Shown: positions 22,676 through 31,610, numbered from the stretch's first letter. The stretch is DNA of 64,000 nucleotides from Thioalkalivibrio sulfidiphilus HL-EbGr7 (GCF_000021985.1 NC_011901.1:682001-746000), one strand, 5' to 3'. A program made the numbers and translations. Notes: a model not told the origin generated them from the letters alone.

Positions 22676-22696
22676 AGTTTTCGTGGAGCATCGTCA

Positions 22697-24337
22697 ATGA
22701 ATAGCCTTCCCCGCGCCGCGCGCAGGGCCCTGCTGCTGTTGTCCCTTCTGGCCATGGCGCCGGTGTCGGCCCAGACGCCACCGCTCACGCCGGACACCGA
22801 TCCGGGATTCCTGCTGCGTCCCCTGGAACGGGAGCGGGAACGCCTCGAGGAACTGCGTCCCGAGGCCCCGGTGCCCGCGGATCCGGTGATCATCCCTGAA
22901 GAAGCTCCCGGCGTGCGGCTGGAAGGCGGGCCCCGGTTTCGCCTGGAGGGGGTGCGCTTCAACGAGTCCGAGTTTCTCAGCACCGAGACCCTGGCCGAGG
23001 TGGCCGGCGGCTACGTGGGCCGTGAAGTGGACTTCGGTCTGCTGGGCGAGATGGTCGAACGCATCAATGCCATCTACCAGGCACGGGGCCTGATCACCGC
23101 ACGGGCCATCCTGCCGCCCCAGCGTATCGAGCAGGGCGTGGTCACCGTGCAGCTGGTGGAAGGTCGGTTGGGACGCCAGGAGGTCAGTGGTGCCACCTAC
23201 ACCCGCGAGACGTACGTGCGCACCCGTATTCCCATGGAACCGGGTGAGGTGGTGGACCTGCCCCGTCTCAGGGAGGACCTGGACTGGTTCAACCGCACCG
23301 GTGAACTGCGCGCCCGCGCGGCGCTCCGGCCCGGTGAGGGATTCGGCGAGAGCGATGTGATCCTGCTGATAGAGGAGCCGCCCCGCCATCGCCTGCAGCT
23401 GTTCGCCGACAATCAGGGCGTGAAGAGCACCGGCGAATACCAGCTGGGTGCCTACTGGATCCTGTCCGGCCTGCTGGGTCGGGATGACCGGATGAGTGTC
23501 TATGGCGTGGTGGCCCAGGGCGCGTACACCCTGAGAGCGGACTACAGCGCGGCGATCAATGCACGGGGAGGGCGCCTGGGCGGCGCCGTCTACATGGGGG
23601 ATATCGAGCTGGTGGAGGGTCCGTTCAAGGACCTGGATGTCACCGGCGACTCCTTCGGCTGGCAGCTGCAATACGAGCACCCCTGGATGCGCACCCCGTC
23701 CTGGCGCCTGGACAGCATCCTGCGGGTCGGCGAGGCCAACTCGACCAGCGAGATCTCCGGTGTGAAGGTGAGTGACACGGACATCACCCGGGTGGTGGCC
23801 GGCTTGCGGGGGGGGTATGTCTCGGGCATCGGCCAGTGGAGTTTCGAGCAGAACATCTCGTCGGGACGCAGCACCACGATCCTCGGTGACAGCCAGAGTT
23901 ATCTGACCTATCCCGGTCAGCTGAGCTTCGCGCGTCCCGGTGGCAACGGTCGAGTCTGGCTGGGCACCCTGGGCTGGCAGTTCACCGGTGAGGACACCCT
24001 GCCTTCCGCAGACCTGTTCCAGCTGGGCGGCCCCGGTACCGTGCGCGGCTATCCCACCAGTGTCATTGCCGGGGTGCGGGGCTATTACCTGAACATCGAG
24101 ATGCACTGGCAGTGGACCGAACGCTATGCACCCTTCCTGTTCCTGGATCACGGCGCCGTCTACGGCGAGAGTCCCGAACAGGAGGACATCACCGGCGTGG
24201 GTGCCGGTCTCAATGCCCGCTTCGGTCCCCGCTGGCGGGGCGAGGCGGTGCTGGGTCATGCCACGCGCAAGGTGACCCCGGACCAGGACAGCATTCGGCT
24301 GGATCTGCGGCTGGTTTATGATTTTCCGGGTCTGTGA
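22697..24337 (+). CDS. FhaC/ShlB-family outer-membrane transporter (TpsB partner)
   Basis: Outer-membrane barrel that would translocate the upstream adhesin. The 546-residue protein has a signal peptide cleaved near APVSAQ (about residue 26), a proline- and charge-rich linker, and POTRA-type domains (about 70-230: FRLEGVRFNESEFLS, then GVVTVQLVEGRLG). The C-terminal barrel keeps the LGGPGTVRGY motif that marks loop L6 of this superfamily and ends in LDLRLVYDFPGL with a terminal hydrophobic strand. GGAG lies 8 bases before the ATG. The size is normal and the frame intact, in contrast to its substrate. Confidence 0.93.
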   Translation: MNSLPRAARRALLLLSLLAMAPVSAQTPPLTPDTDPGFLLRPLERERERLEELRPEAPVPADPVIIPEEAPGVRLEGGPRFRLEGVRFNESEFLSTETLAEVAGGYVGREVDFGLLGEMVERINAIYQARGLITARAILPPQRIEQGVVTVQLVEGRLGRQEVSGATYTRETYVRTRIPMEPGEVVDLPRLREDLDWFNRTGELRARAALRPGEGFGESDVILLIEEPPRHRLQLFADNQGVKSTGEYQLGAYWILSGLLGRDDRMSVYGVVAQGAYTLRADYSAAINARGGRLGGAVYMGDIELVEGPFKDLDVTGDSFGWQLQYEHPWMRTPSWRLDSILRVGEANSTSEISGVKVSDTDITRVVAGLRGGYVSGIGQWSFEQNISSGRSTTILGDSQSYLTYPGQLSFARPGGNGRVWLGTLGWQFTGEDTLPSADLFQLGGPGTVRGYPTSVIAGVRGYYLNIEMHWQWTERYAPFLFLDHGAVYGESPEQEDITGVGAGLNARFGPRWRGEAVLGHATRKVTPDQDSIRLDLRLVYDFPGL

Positions 24338-24364
24338 ACCCGAGGCCATCGTCAAGGAGTCTTC

Positions 24365-25078
24365 ATGTCGCAACTGATGTTCTATGAAAACGTGGTCCCC
24401 CTGAACCGGGAGCAGCACAAGGGCTTGCGCCTCAAGCGCGCCGAGGGGGACTGCAGCTTTGCAGCCAACGCCAGTTTCGTGCCCGTGGCCGGCGTGGAAT
24501 TCTTTCAGTGCGCCCGGGACTATCCCATCCTGATTTCCGGCAAGGACGAGGACATCGCCCCGGTCGCGTTGCTGGGTCTGGCCCAGGGCCGCAACCTGTT
24601 TGTGGAGGCCTCGGGCCGCTGGGCTCCGGGGTGTCATGTCCCGGCGTTCGTGCGCCGCTACCCGTTCGTGCTGGCCAAGGGGGCCGAAGGCGACAACTAC
24701 ACGGTCTGCATCGATGATCAGTACAAGGGCTTCGACGCGCAATCCGGCGAGCCCCTGTTCCAGGACGATGGCAGCGAGTCTCCCTTCCTGCGCGACACCA
24801 TCAGCTTCCTGCAGAACTTCCTCACCGAGATGGAGCGTACCCAGACCTTCATGAAGCGCCTGCGGGAACTGGACCTGCTGGTCTCCCGGGACATGCAGCT
24901 CACAGACGCCCATGGAAAGTCTTTCCTGCTCAGGGGATTTTACGTGGTGGATGACACCCGGCTGGGCGGCTTGGATGACGCGGTGATCCTGGAATTTCAC
25001 AAGGCCGGGTACTGGCCCTGGATCTACGCGCACCTGTTTTCCCTGGGCAACCTGGCCAGGCTGCAACAGCGCAGCTGA
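24365..25078 (+). CDS. SapC-family protein
   Basis: 237 residues matching the SapC family (YENVVPLNREQHKGLRLK at the start, FVPVAGVEFFQCARDYPILI), a family of uncertain biochemical function named for an S-layer-associated protein. AAGGAG (24354-24359) sits at the right distance from the ATG, and the gap to the transporter stop is only 27 bases, so it looks like the third gene of the secretion operon. The protein has no evident signal peptide or membrane segment. A role in assembling or displaying the adhesin is a guess from position only. Confidence 0.85.
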   Translation: MSQLMFYENVVPLNREQHKGLRLKRAEGDCSFAANASFVPVAGVEFFQCARDYPILISGKDEDIAPVALLGLAQGRNLFVEASGRWAPGCHVPAFVRRYPFVLAKGAEGDNYTVCIDDQYKGFDAQSGEPLFQDDGSESPFLRDTISFLQNFLTEMERTQTFMKRLRELDLLVSRDMQLTDAHGKSFLLRGFYVVDDTRLGGLDDAVILEFHKAGYWPWIYAHLFSLGNLARLQQRS

Positions 25079-25147
25079 GACCGGGGCGGGCCCCGCCGCG
25101 GGCCCGTATCCGTTATGCTGGTGTCCTGAGCTTTCACGGAGTTGCCC

Positions 25148-26716
25148 ATGACCGACCAGCCCCAGGACCCCGTCCAGGCCGACGAGCATCGCCTGAAACT
25201 GCGTAACACCCGGCCCGAAGATTACGAGGCCGTGTGCGAGATCATGGAGCGGGTCTACCCGGGCCTGGATGGAGCCTGGAACCGGGAGCAGTTCGACTCC
25301 CAGCTGTCGCGCTTTCCGGAAGGCCAGATCTGCATCGAGGACAACGGCCGGCTGGTGGCCGCGGCCATCAGCATGGTCGTGGACTACGATCGCTGGGGCG
25401 ACAGGCACACCTACAAGGCCATCACCGGCAACGGCTATCTCACCACCCACGATCCCAACGGCGACACGTTGTATGGCGTGGATGTGTTCGTCCACCCCGA
25501 CTACCGGGGCCTGCGCCTGGGTCGGCGCCTCTATGACGCGCGCAAGGAACTGTGCGAGAAGCTCAACCTGCGCCGCATCGTCGCCGGCGGGCGCATCCCC
25601 GGCTACGTCAACTACCGCGACAATCTGACCCCGCAGCAGTACGTGGAGCAGGTGAAGAGCAAGGAGATCTACGATCCGATCCTGACCTTTCAGCTCTCCA
25701 ATGATTTCCACGTGCGCCGCATCATCACCGGCTACCTGCCCGATGACACCGAGTCCCAGGCCTACGCCACGCTGATCGAGTGGATCAACATCTACTACGA
25801 GGAGAAGGAGAAACTTATCGGCGGCGCCAAGCAGACGGTGCGGGTGGGCGCGGTGCAGTGGCAGATGCGCCCCACGGCGAGTCTCCAGGACCTCTACCAG
25901 CAGCTGGAGTATTTCGTCGACGCGGTGTCGGGCTACCAGGCGGACGTGATCCTGTTCCCGGAGTTCTTCAATGGTCCGCTCATGGCCCAGTTCAACCAGG
26001 AGAATCCGGCCGAGGCGGTGCGCCACCTGGCGGAATATACCGAGCCCGTGCGCCAGGAACTGGTGCGCCTGGCCCTGGCCTATAACATCAACATCGTGGC
26101 CGGCAGCATGCCGGAGTACGAAGAGGATCAGGCCCTGCGCAATGTCTCCTACCTGTGCCGCCGGGACGGTACCTGGGACAAGCAGTACAAGATCCACACC
26201 ACCCCCGATGAGCAGTCCTACTGGGGTATGCAGGGGGGTAACAAGGTGCAGGTCTTTGAGACCGACTTCGGCAAGATCGGCATACTCATCTGCTATGACG
26301 TGGAATTCCCGGAGCTGCCCCGTCTGATGGCCGACCAGGGCCTGCAGGTGTTGTTCGTGCCTTTCTGGACCGACACCAAGAACGCCTATCTTCGGGTACG
26401 CCGTTGCGCCCAGGCCCGGGCCATCGAGAACGAATGCTACGTGGTGATCTCCGGCTCCGTGGGTAACCTGCCCCGGGTGGAGAACATGGACATGCAGTAC
26501 GCCCAGGCGGCGGTGTTCACCCCCTCGGACTTTGCCTTCCCCCACGATGCCATCGCCGCCGAGGCAACGCCCAACACCGAGATGACCCTGATCGTCGACC
26601 TGGATCTGGACAACCTCAAGGACCTGCGCCAACACGGCAGCGTACGTAACCTGCGGGACCGGCGCCTGGACCTGTACCGGGTGAGCTGGCTTCGTCAGGG
26701 CAAGGATGAAGGGTGA
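25148..26716 (+). CDS. Fused GNAT acetyltransferase / carbon-nitrogen hydrolase
   Basis: Two-domain cytosolic enzyme of about 522 residues. The N-terminal GNAT fold carries an acetyl-CoA loop (RGLRLGRRLYDARKEL). From about residue 230 a nitrilase-superfamily domain follows, with the catalytic set Glu (VILFPEFFN), Lys (KQYKIHTTPDE) and Cys382 (IGILICYDVEFPEL). This domain pair is a known architecture, but the substrate is not established; an amide or an N-acylated amine is likely. The start is ATG 25148 with GGAG at 25138-25141; a TTG two codons upstream is possible but less favoured. It appears to be a single-gene unit. Confidence 0.92.
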   Translation: MTDQPQDPVQADEHRLKLRNTRPEDYEAVCEIMERVYPGLDGAWNREQFDSQLSRFPEGQICIEDNGRLVAAAISMVVDYDRWGDRHTYKAITGNGYLTTHDPNGDTLYGVDVFVHPDYRGLRLGRRLYDARKELCEKLNLRRIVAGGRIPGYVNYRDNLTPQQYVEQVKSKEIYDPILTFQLSNDFHVRRIITGYLPDDTESQAYATLIEWINIYYEEKEKLIGGAKQTVRVGAVQWQMRPTASLQDLYQQLEYFVDAVSGYQADVILFPEFFNGPLMAQFNQENPAEAVRHLAEYTEPVRQELVRLALAYNINIVAGSMPEYEEDQALRNVSYLCRRDGTWDKQYKIHTTPDEQSYWGMQGGNKVQVFETDFGKIGILICYDVEFPELPRLMADQGLQVLFVPFWTDTKNAYLRVRRCAQARAIENECYVVISGSVGNLPRVENMDMQYAQAAVFTPSDFAFPHDAIAAEATPNTEMTLIVDLDLDNLKDLRQHGSVRNLRDRRLDLYRVSWLRQGKDEG

Positions 26717-26880
26717 AGGGTGAAGGGTGAATGAAAGAAGGGACGAGTTTTGATCCTGAATCGTAGGAGTCCAGCCCCCTGGGCTCCTACGGGATTTGGC
26801 AGGTTACAAGCGTAGTGCAAACATTGTTCACCCCTCACCCCTCACCCCTCACCCCTCACCCCTCACCCCTCCACTTTCAT
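26705..26880. repeat. Tandem-word inverted repeat between convergent genes
   Basis: The left side is four copies of GAAGGGT-like words (26707-26731). The right side is about six tandem copies of CACCCCT (26829-26872). The two sides are largely complementary and bracket a REP-like hairpin. The block lies between the ends of two convergent genes and could act as a bidirectional terminator. The left end also forms the stop region of the upstream gene. Confidence 0.7.
26762..26791. repeat. REP-like hairpin, 13-bp stem with CCCC loop
   Basis: CGTAGGAGTCCAG (26762-26774), loop CCCC, then CTGGGCTCCTACG (26779-26791). The stem pairs over its full length with one G-T wobble. It resembles the GTAGGAG-type repetitive extragenic palindromes of gammaproteobacteria. 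Confidence 0.7.
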
Positions 26881-26902
26881 CCTTCGCGCTGAGCGCAAGC
26901 GT

Positions 26903-27454
26903 TCAGCGAAGCCCGGGCACTCGGTCCTGCGTCGGGTCGTGTGCTTCGGGGCTTTCCGGGGCGATGATGCCCAGCAGTTCCAGGTCGAACAGGATGGTTT
27001 CCTCGGGACCGATGACGCCTGAGCCCGGGGTGCCGTAGGCCTGGTCCGGAGGGATGGTCAGACGCACGTGACTGCCTACGGGCAGGTCCACCAGCACCGT
27101 GCGCCATCCGGGGATGGTGCGTTCCACCGCGATGGCCGAGGGATCGCCGCGCCGGTAGGAACTGTCGAAGATGCGCCCGTCCAGGTGACGGCCTTCGTAG
27201 TGCACCAGGACCACATCATCGATGCTGGGCACGGCTCCCTCACCCACCCGCAACATTTCCACCTGCACGCCACTGGGCAAGGTGACTACCCCCTCCCTGC
27301 GCCGGTTTTCGGACTGGTAACGGCCACCTTCCTCGGCATTGAGCTGCGCGAGGATATGCCGTTCCTCCACCTGTCCCGGGGTGACGCCGCAACTGCGCGC
27401 CACCACGAACACGGCAAGGAGTGCCAGCAGGCTGAGGATGATGATGCGGGCCAT
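26903..27454 (-). CDS. FKBP-type peptidyl-prolyl isomerase
   Basis: 183-residue envelope protein with an N-terminal hydrophobic segment (IIILSLLALLAVFVVA) serving as signal or anchor, then an FKBP domain at about 75-170. Family signatures are VLVHYEGRHLDGRIFDSSY, the IPGWRTVLVDLPVGSHVRLTIPPDQAYG core and ILFDLELLGI near the end. It would catalyse proline isomerisation of secreted or membrane proteins. It follows the short-chain dehydrogenase gene by nine bases, so it is the last gene of a three-gene minus-strand operon. Confidence 0.92.
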   Translation of the reverse strand: MARIIILSLLALLAVFVVARSCGVTPGQVEERHILAQLNAEEGGRYQSENRRREGVVTLPSGVQVEMLRVGEGAVPSIDDVVLVHYEGRHLDGRIFDSSYRRGDPSAIAVERTIPGWRTVLVDLPVGSHVRLTIPPDQAYGTPGSGVIGPEETILFDLELLGIIAPESPEAHDPTQDRVPGLR

Positions 27455-27463
27455 GGGGGGTCT

Positions 27464-28165
27464 TTACCAGGGGATGATGCTGCCGTCCACGTCAAAGAAG
27501 CGCCCGGCATCCGCCGGGGTGAGTCGGGTCAGCAGGGCACGCAGTTTCCGGGCCGAGGTCTCGGCGTCGATCTCCCCGTGGGGGCCGCCCATGTCAGTAC
27601 GCACCCAGCCCGGGTGCAGCACCACGGCCGTGATACCCCGGGGCGCCAGGTCGATGGCGGCGCTCTTCATGATGGCATTGAGCGCCGCCTTGGTGGAACG
27701 GTAGATGTAGGCGCCGCCGGAGCCGTTGTCATCCATGCTGGCCATCTTGCTGCTCAGAGATGCGATCAGTTTCAGCTCGCTGGCGGCCACGTTCTCTACC
27801 AGGGCCTCCATCATCTTCATGGGGCCAATGGCGTTGCAGCGCAAGGTCTCGATCCAGGCCGCCTCATCGGTGTTGTGGCCGAAGCGCACGCCATCGGGGC
27901 CGTAGCTGCCGGCGTTGTTGAGCAGCAGGTCCACGGGTGTATCACCCAGCACGGCTGCCAGCGCCTGGATATGCTCGATGCGGGTTACGTCCAGCGGGTG
28001 CACGCTCAGACGCCCGTCACTGGCCTCAGCCAGTTGGTTGAGTTCCAGTGCCCGTTCGGGTTGGCGGCAGCCGGCGTACACACGCCAGCCTGCCCGAGTG
28101 TACTGGCGGGTGAATTCCAGCCCGATGCCGCGATTGGCGCCGGTGATGACGATGGTGTGTGCCAT
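27464..28165 (-). CDS. Short-chain dehydrogenase/reductase
   Basis: 233-residue NAD(P)-dependent oxidoreductase of the classical SDR type. The nucleotide-binding TGANRGIGLEF motif is at residues 8-18, the NNAG motif is present (LLLNNAGSYG), and the active site has Ser followed by YRSTKAALN, the YxxxK catalytic pair. After it comes VVLHPGWVRTDMGG. The arrangement resembles C-factor-like SDRs; the substrate is unknown. Gene order and spacing (27 bases after the membrane-protein gene, 9 before the FKBP gene) indicate cotranscription. Confidence 0.93.
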   Translation of the reverse strand: MAHTIVITGANRGIGLEFTRQYTRAGWRVYAGCRQPERALELNQLAEASDGRLSVHPLDVTRIEHIQALAAVLGDTPVDLLLNNAGSYGPDGVRFGHNTDEAAWIETLRCNAIGPMKMMEALVENVAASELKLIASLSSKMASMDDNGSGGAYIYRSTKAALNAIMKSAAIDLAPRGITAVVLHPGWVRTDMGGPHGEIDAETSARKLRALLTRLTPADAGRFFDVDGSIIPW

Positions 28166-28192
28166 GAATGATTCCAGAAGGGTAAGGGGTGA

Positions 28193-28519
28193 TCAGACCG
28201 CCAGGGCCATGATCAGGGGAATCCACACGGCCAGAAGGAGTGAGACGAACAGCGCATCGGACAGGATGATGAAATGAAAGTGCCGCCGCTTGGTGTTTTC
28301 GCCGGGAGAGCGGGAGAAGACAAAACTCATCAGGATATCCAGCAGGTAAACGGCGACCAGGATCGGCGCTACGGCCGGTGCCACCACCGTGGGCATGATT
28401 GCCCAGCCTTCATACACCACCTCAGTACCGGGTGAAGGCATGAGGATGATGGTCAGCAGGGAGAGCATTGCCATGGCAATGCGCAGCGGCCCCAGGGCCT
28501 GATAGAGTCTGGAAAGCAT
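28193..28519 (-). CDS. Small integral membrane protein, unknown function
   Basis: About 108 residues from the ATG at 28519, with three or four hydrophobic segments (IAMAMLSLLTIILM, VVAPAVAPILVAVYLLDILMSFVF, FIILSDALFVSLLLAVWIPLIMALAV). An earlier ATG at 28567 would add 16 polar residues; neither start has a clear ribosome site. I do not recognise the family. It is the first gene of the operon with the SDR and FKBP genes and is transcribed away from the receiver gene. Confidence 0.7.
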   Translation of the reverse strand: MLSRLYQALGPLRIAMAMLSLLTIILMPSPGTEVVYEGWAIMPTVVAPAVAPILVAVYLLDILMSFVFSRSPGENTKRRHFHFIILSDALFVSLLLAVWIPLIMALAV

Positions 28520-28622
28520 GGTGGCTGGATTCTCAGTGGATTTGGTTCCGCCAAACCGTACTGACATGGGGCGACAGACGCAAGAAATCCGATCAACGGC
28601 ACCGATTGGTGAAACAGCGCAC

Positions 28623-28651
28623 TTCGACAGGGGCTGTGGAGCGGTTACACT
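28623..28651 (+). promoter_or_regulatory. Candidate sigma-70 promoter of the receiver gene
   Basis: TTCGAC (28623-28628) and TACACT (28646-28651) are spaced by 17 bases and lie about 43 bases before the ATG at 28694. Confidence 0.45.
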
Positions 28652-28693
28652 GCCGGTTGGCGCGTTCCTTGCGCTGCGGGGGATTAGACCTAC

Positions 28694-30556
28694 ATGGCGG
28701 TAGATCAGGACACCGTACTCGAACCCAGACCCGTGATTCTCATCGTGGATGACTCACGGGTCATGCGTCAGGCACTGAAAAAGATCCTGGCGCCCCTCTA
28801 TGCCGTGGCCGAGGCCGGCGACGGGGAGGAAGGCTGGTCGCGTATTCTGCAACACCCCCCCATCGCCGGGGTCTTCACGGATCTGTCCATGCCCCGGCTG
28901 GACGGCTTCGGACTCATACGTCGCATCCGGGAATCCGGTGACGGCGGGGTGAGCGCATTGCCCATTCTCTTGATCACCGGCAACGAAGACAGTGTCGGCA
29001 CCCGGGAGCGGGCGCTGGCCGCCGGTGCCACCGGCGTGATCATGAAACCCTTCAATGCCGCCGACGTGCTGGGCGTGGCCCAGCAGCATGTGCATATCCC
29101 CGTCGCCGCACCTCCGCCTCCTGCCCCGCCAGCCCCCCAGTCCGGTCCATCGGAGGCCGATGCGCTGCGTGTCCGGATCGCGGAACTGGAGAATACCCTG
29201 CGGGACGTGCGTGGCCAGCTCAAGGGCTGGCAGGACGAGATGCGCAAGTCCGAGGCCGCCTCGGTGTCCGCCTCCGCGGAACTGGAAGAGGCCCTGGACA
29301 GCAGCCGCCGCCAGCTACGCGAGGCCATGGCGGAGCGGGACCGCAGTCGTGCGGAACTGGAGCGCCTGCGCACTGAGCTGATCCTTCGCCAGCAGAGTGT
29401 GGACGAGAAGCGTGTCAGCGAGCGTATCCGTGAACTGGAGGCGCAGCTGCAGGAAAGCCAGGCCGCCAGACAGTCCGCCGAGGAGGCGGCCGGGGGGCTG
29501 ACTGCACAGTTACAGCGTATTGAACAGGAAAGCACGGCCCGGACCAGTGCCCTAGAAAGCGAGCTGGAGGGCTCCCGTGCAGCCTTGCAGTCCGCCCGGG
29601 ACGAACTGGCCCGTTTGGGCGAGGAACGACAGCGCCTCGACGAGGCGGCGGCCCGCGCCCAGACCCTGGAAAGCCAGTTGCAGGAGGCCCGCGGCGAGTT
29701 GTCCAGCCACGGTGAGGAACTGGCCGAGGTGCGTGCCCAGTTGCAGGCCGCCCTGGACCAGCGTCAGGCCCTGGAGGCCCGGCTCAGCGGTGAGCAGGAT
29801 GACCGCATGGGGCTGGAGGATCGTCTGGATAGCCTGCAGGAAAGCCTTGCCGAGCGGGAGCAGCTGCTGGCGGAGCGTGAAGAGGGGCTGGTGGTGCGGG
29901 ACCGGGAGGCCAACCAGCTGCGCGATCGCGCACTGCGTGCCGAGCAGGCCCTGGAACGCCTGGAGGAACAGGCCCGGGAGGCGGTAGAGCAGGATGCCGA
30001 TGAAGAGGACACCCAGGCCATGCTCACGGCCCTGCGTACCCGCGCGGAACATGCCGAACTGAACCAGTTGCAGCTGGAAGACGAACTGGTGGAACTGGCC
30101 GCCAAGCAGGAACGCAGTGAGCAGGCCCGGGAGGCGGCTGAGCGGGAACTGCGCAGCCTGATGCAGGAACTGGCCGATGCCCGGCGCGCCCTGCGTGAAC
30201 GCCGGGCCAGGCCTGTCCCTGAACCCGCAGCACCTGAGCCCACACCGGTGCTCGATGAAAAACCCGAACCAGAGGTTCTGTCAGCGGACCCGGATGAGGA
30301 TGAATCCTTCGAGGAAACGGGGCCGCCGGATGGTCTTGGTCTGAATACCCGTGAGGAGGATGTCGAGGAGGAGGGCGTCCCGCAGGTGCAGGTGGGTGAA
30401 CCGGCGGAGACCCAGCACGGGCGTGCGAGCTTCACGCCCGAGCCCCTGATTCGTCAATGGGAAGAGCAGCGACGCCGCCAGCGACGTATGCAGGTGGTGA
30501 TCCTGGTGGCGGTGGCCGTGGCGGCCAGCCTGGGGCTGTATTTTCTGCTGACTTAA
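28694..30556 (+). CDS. Receiver-domain protein with long coiled coil and C-terminal membrane anchor
   Basis: 620 residues. A CheY-like receiver (about 12-135) keeps Asp19-Asp20, the phospho-acceptor Asp63 (FTDLSMP), the switch Thr (LLITGNED) and Lys (VIMKPFN), so it should be phosphorylatable. A proline-rich linker leads to roughly 370 residues of heptad-rich coiled coil (Glu, Gln, Arg, Leu), then an acidic proline-rich stretch. The last 20 residues are one hydrophobic helix (VVILVAVAVAASLGLYFLLT) after a basic RRRQRRMQ, i.e. a tail anchor with the rest in the cytoplasm. There is no DNA-binding or enzymatic output. No histidine kinase is adjacent. A scaffold or polar-organising role is possible but unproven. 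Confidence 0.88.
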   Translation: MAVDQDTVLEPRPVILIVDDSRVMRQALKKILAPLYAVAEAGDGEEGWSRILQHPPIAGVFTDLSMPRLDGFGLIRRIRESGDGGVSALPILLITGNEDSVGTRERALAAGATGVIMKPFNAADVLGVAQQHVHIPVAAPPPPAPPAPQSGPSEADALRVRIAELENTLRDVRGQLKGWQDEMRKSEAASVSASAELEEALDSSRRQLREAMAERDRSRAELERLRTELILRQQSVDEKRVSERIRELEAQLQESQAARQSAEEAAGGLTAQLQRIEQESTARTSALESELEGSRAALQSARDELARLGEERQRLDEAAARAQTLESQLQEARGELSSHGEELAEVRAQLQAALDQRQALEARLSGEQDDRMGLEDRLDSLQESLAEREQLLAEREEGLVVRDREANQLRDRALRAEQALERLEEQAREAVEQDADEEDTQAMLTALRTRAEHAELNQLQLEDELVELAAKQERSEQAREAAERELRSLMQELADARRALRERRARPVPEPAAPEPTPVLDEKPEPEVLSADPDEDESFEETGPPDGLGLNTREEDVEEEGVPQVQVGEPAETQHGRASFTPEPLIRQWEEQRRRQRRMQVVILVAVAVAASLGLYFLLT

Positions 30557-30617
30557 GGGCACCTCTAATTATTCTGAGCGCCCAAGATGCGTGTTCATGA
30601 ATATTTAGAGGTGCCCT
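30556..30617. mobile_element. MITE-like 62-bp element with 19-bp imperfect terminal inverted repeats
   Basis: AGGGCACCTCTAA (30556-30568) recurs inverted as TTAGAGGTGCCCT (30605-30617). Pairing extends inward with mismatches to about 19 bases per arm. The GGGCACCTCT ends resemble those of IS5-type elements (from memory). It contains no gene and abuts the TAA of the receiver gene. No convincing target duplication is visible. Confidence 0.55.
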
Positions 30618-30626
30618 CAAAACAAA

Positions 30627-30658
30627 TGCGCCGCCCGGGCCAAGGCCCGGGCGGCGCA
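30627..30658 (-). terminator. Rho-independent terminator for the minus-strand hydrolase
   Basis: TGCGCCGCCCGGGCC (30627-30641) pairs perfectly with GGCCCGGGCGGCGCA (30644-30658). On the minus strand the hairpin is followed by TTTGTTTT. It lies 14 bases past the end of the dienelactone hydrolase gene. Confidence 0.85.
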
Positions 30659-30671
30659 GTGCTTCAGGACC

Positions 30672-31463
30672 TCAGTTGCCGAAGGTCTCGGCGAGGAAAC
30701 GCTCCAGCTCGCCCCAGGACTTCTGGTCCGCCTCGGCGTTGTAACCCACCGGCATGCCAAACTTCTTCGCAGCCTCATCAGCGGCGGGGTTGGTGAAGCT
30801 GTGGGTGGCGCCGTCATAGCCCACGAAGTGGTAGCTCACACCGGCGGCGTCCATCTCCTTTTTGAATCCTTCCACCTGCTCGGCCGGGACCATGGGGTCC
30901 TCATTGCCGTGCAGCACCAGTACCCGGGACTTCACCTCGCCGGACTGGGCAGGGTTCTGGGTGGCCAGGGCGCCGTGGAAGCTGGCCACGCCCAGCAGGT
31001 CCGCGCCGGAGCGGGCCATCTCCAGCACCACGGAACCCCCGAAGCAGTAGCCAATGGCGGCCACCTTTTCGGCATCTGCCTGGGTCTGGCTGCGCAGGAA
31101 GTTCTCTGCGGCCGTAAAGCGCTTCATCATCAGCTCACGATTCTGGCGAATGGCGCCGGCGAATTTGCCCGCGTCCTGGGGGTGATCGGCCACCTGGCCG
31201 TCGCCGTACATGTCCACGGCCAGGGCGGTGTAGCCCAGTTCCGCCAGGCGACGGGCCTGGTTGCGGGCGTGTTCGTTGTGGCCCCACCATTCGTGGATCA
31301 CCAGCACGCCGGGCCGGGGGCCGCTGGCGGAGGCGTCATAGGCCAGGTAGCCCTTGAGGGTGGTGCCGTTATCGGTGTAGGTGACCTCTTCGCCGCGTAC
31401 GTCGGCGCCATGGGCCAGACCCATGGACAGGGCCAGGAACAGCAGGACAAGCAGACGGGACAT
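30672..31463 (-). CDS. Dienelactone hydrolase family protein (periplasmic)
   Basis: 263 residues with a signal peptide (MSRLLVLLFLALSMGLAHGAD). Alpha/beta hydrolase of the DLH family with all expected active-site residues: the glutamate in VIHEWWGHN, the nucleophilic Cys in IGYCFGGS, the Asp in HGNEDPMVP and the His in ATHSFTNP. It is therefore probably active, but secreted DLH-like enzymes have varied or unknown substrates. AAGGAG precedes the start by seven bases. It serves as the intact comparison for the degenerate homolog at 36325. Confidence 0.9.
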   Translation of the reverse strand: MSRLLVLLFLALSMGLAHGADVRGEEVTYTDNGTTLKGYLAYDASASGPRPGVLVIHEWWGHNEHARNQARRLAELGYTALAVDMYGDGQVADHPQDAGKFAGAIRQNRELMMKRFTAAENFLRSQTQADAEKVAAIGYCFGGSVVLEMARSGADLLGVASFHGALATQNPAQSGEVKSRVLVLHGNEDPMVPAEQVEGFKKEMDAAGVSYHFVGYDGATHSFTNPAADEAAKKFGMPVGYNAEADQKSWGELERFLAETFGN

Positions 31464-31610
31464 GGTGTTTCTCCTTGATGATTATTGTGGTGTTCGGATG
31501 GGTAGCGGGGGAACGGCCGAGAGCTATGACTATAGACCCGTGCGATCCATCCTGGGCAAGCAAGAGAAATGACAATCCGGAGCGGGGAAGGTTCGCGAAT
31601 CAACAGCCTG

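Noticed and set aside
22694-26635. 1,313-codon antisense frame across three genes
   Set aside because: It spans several well-supported genes on the other strand, so it cannot be a real gene.
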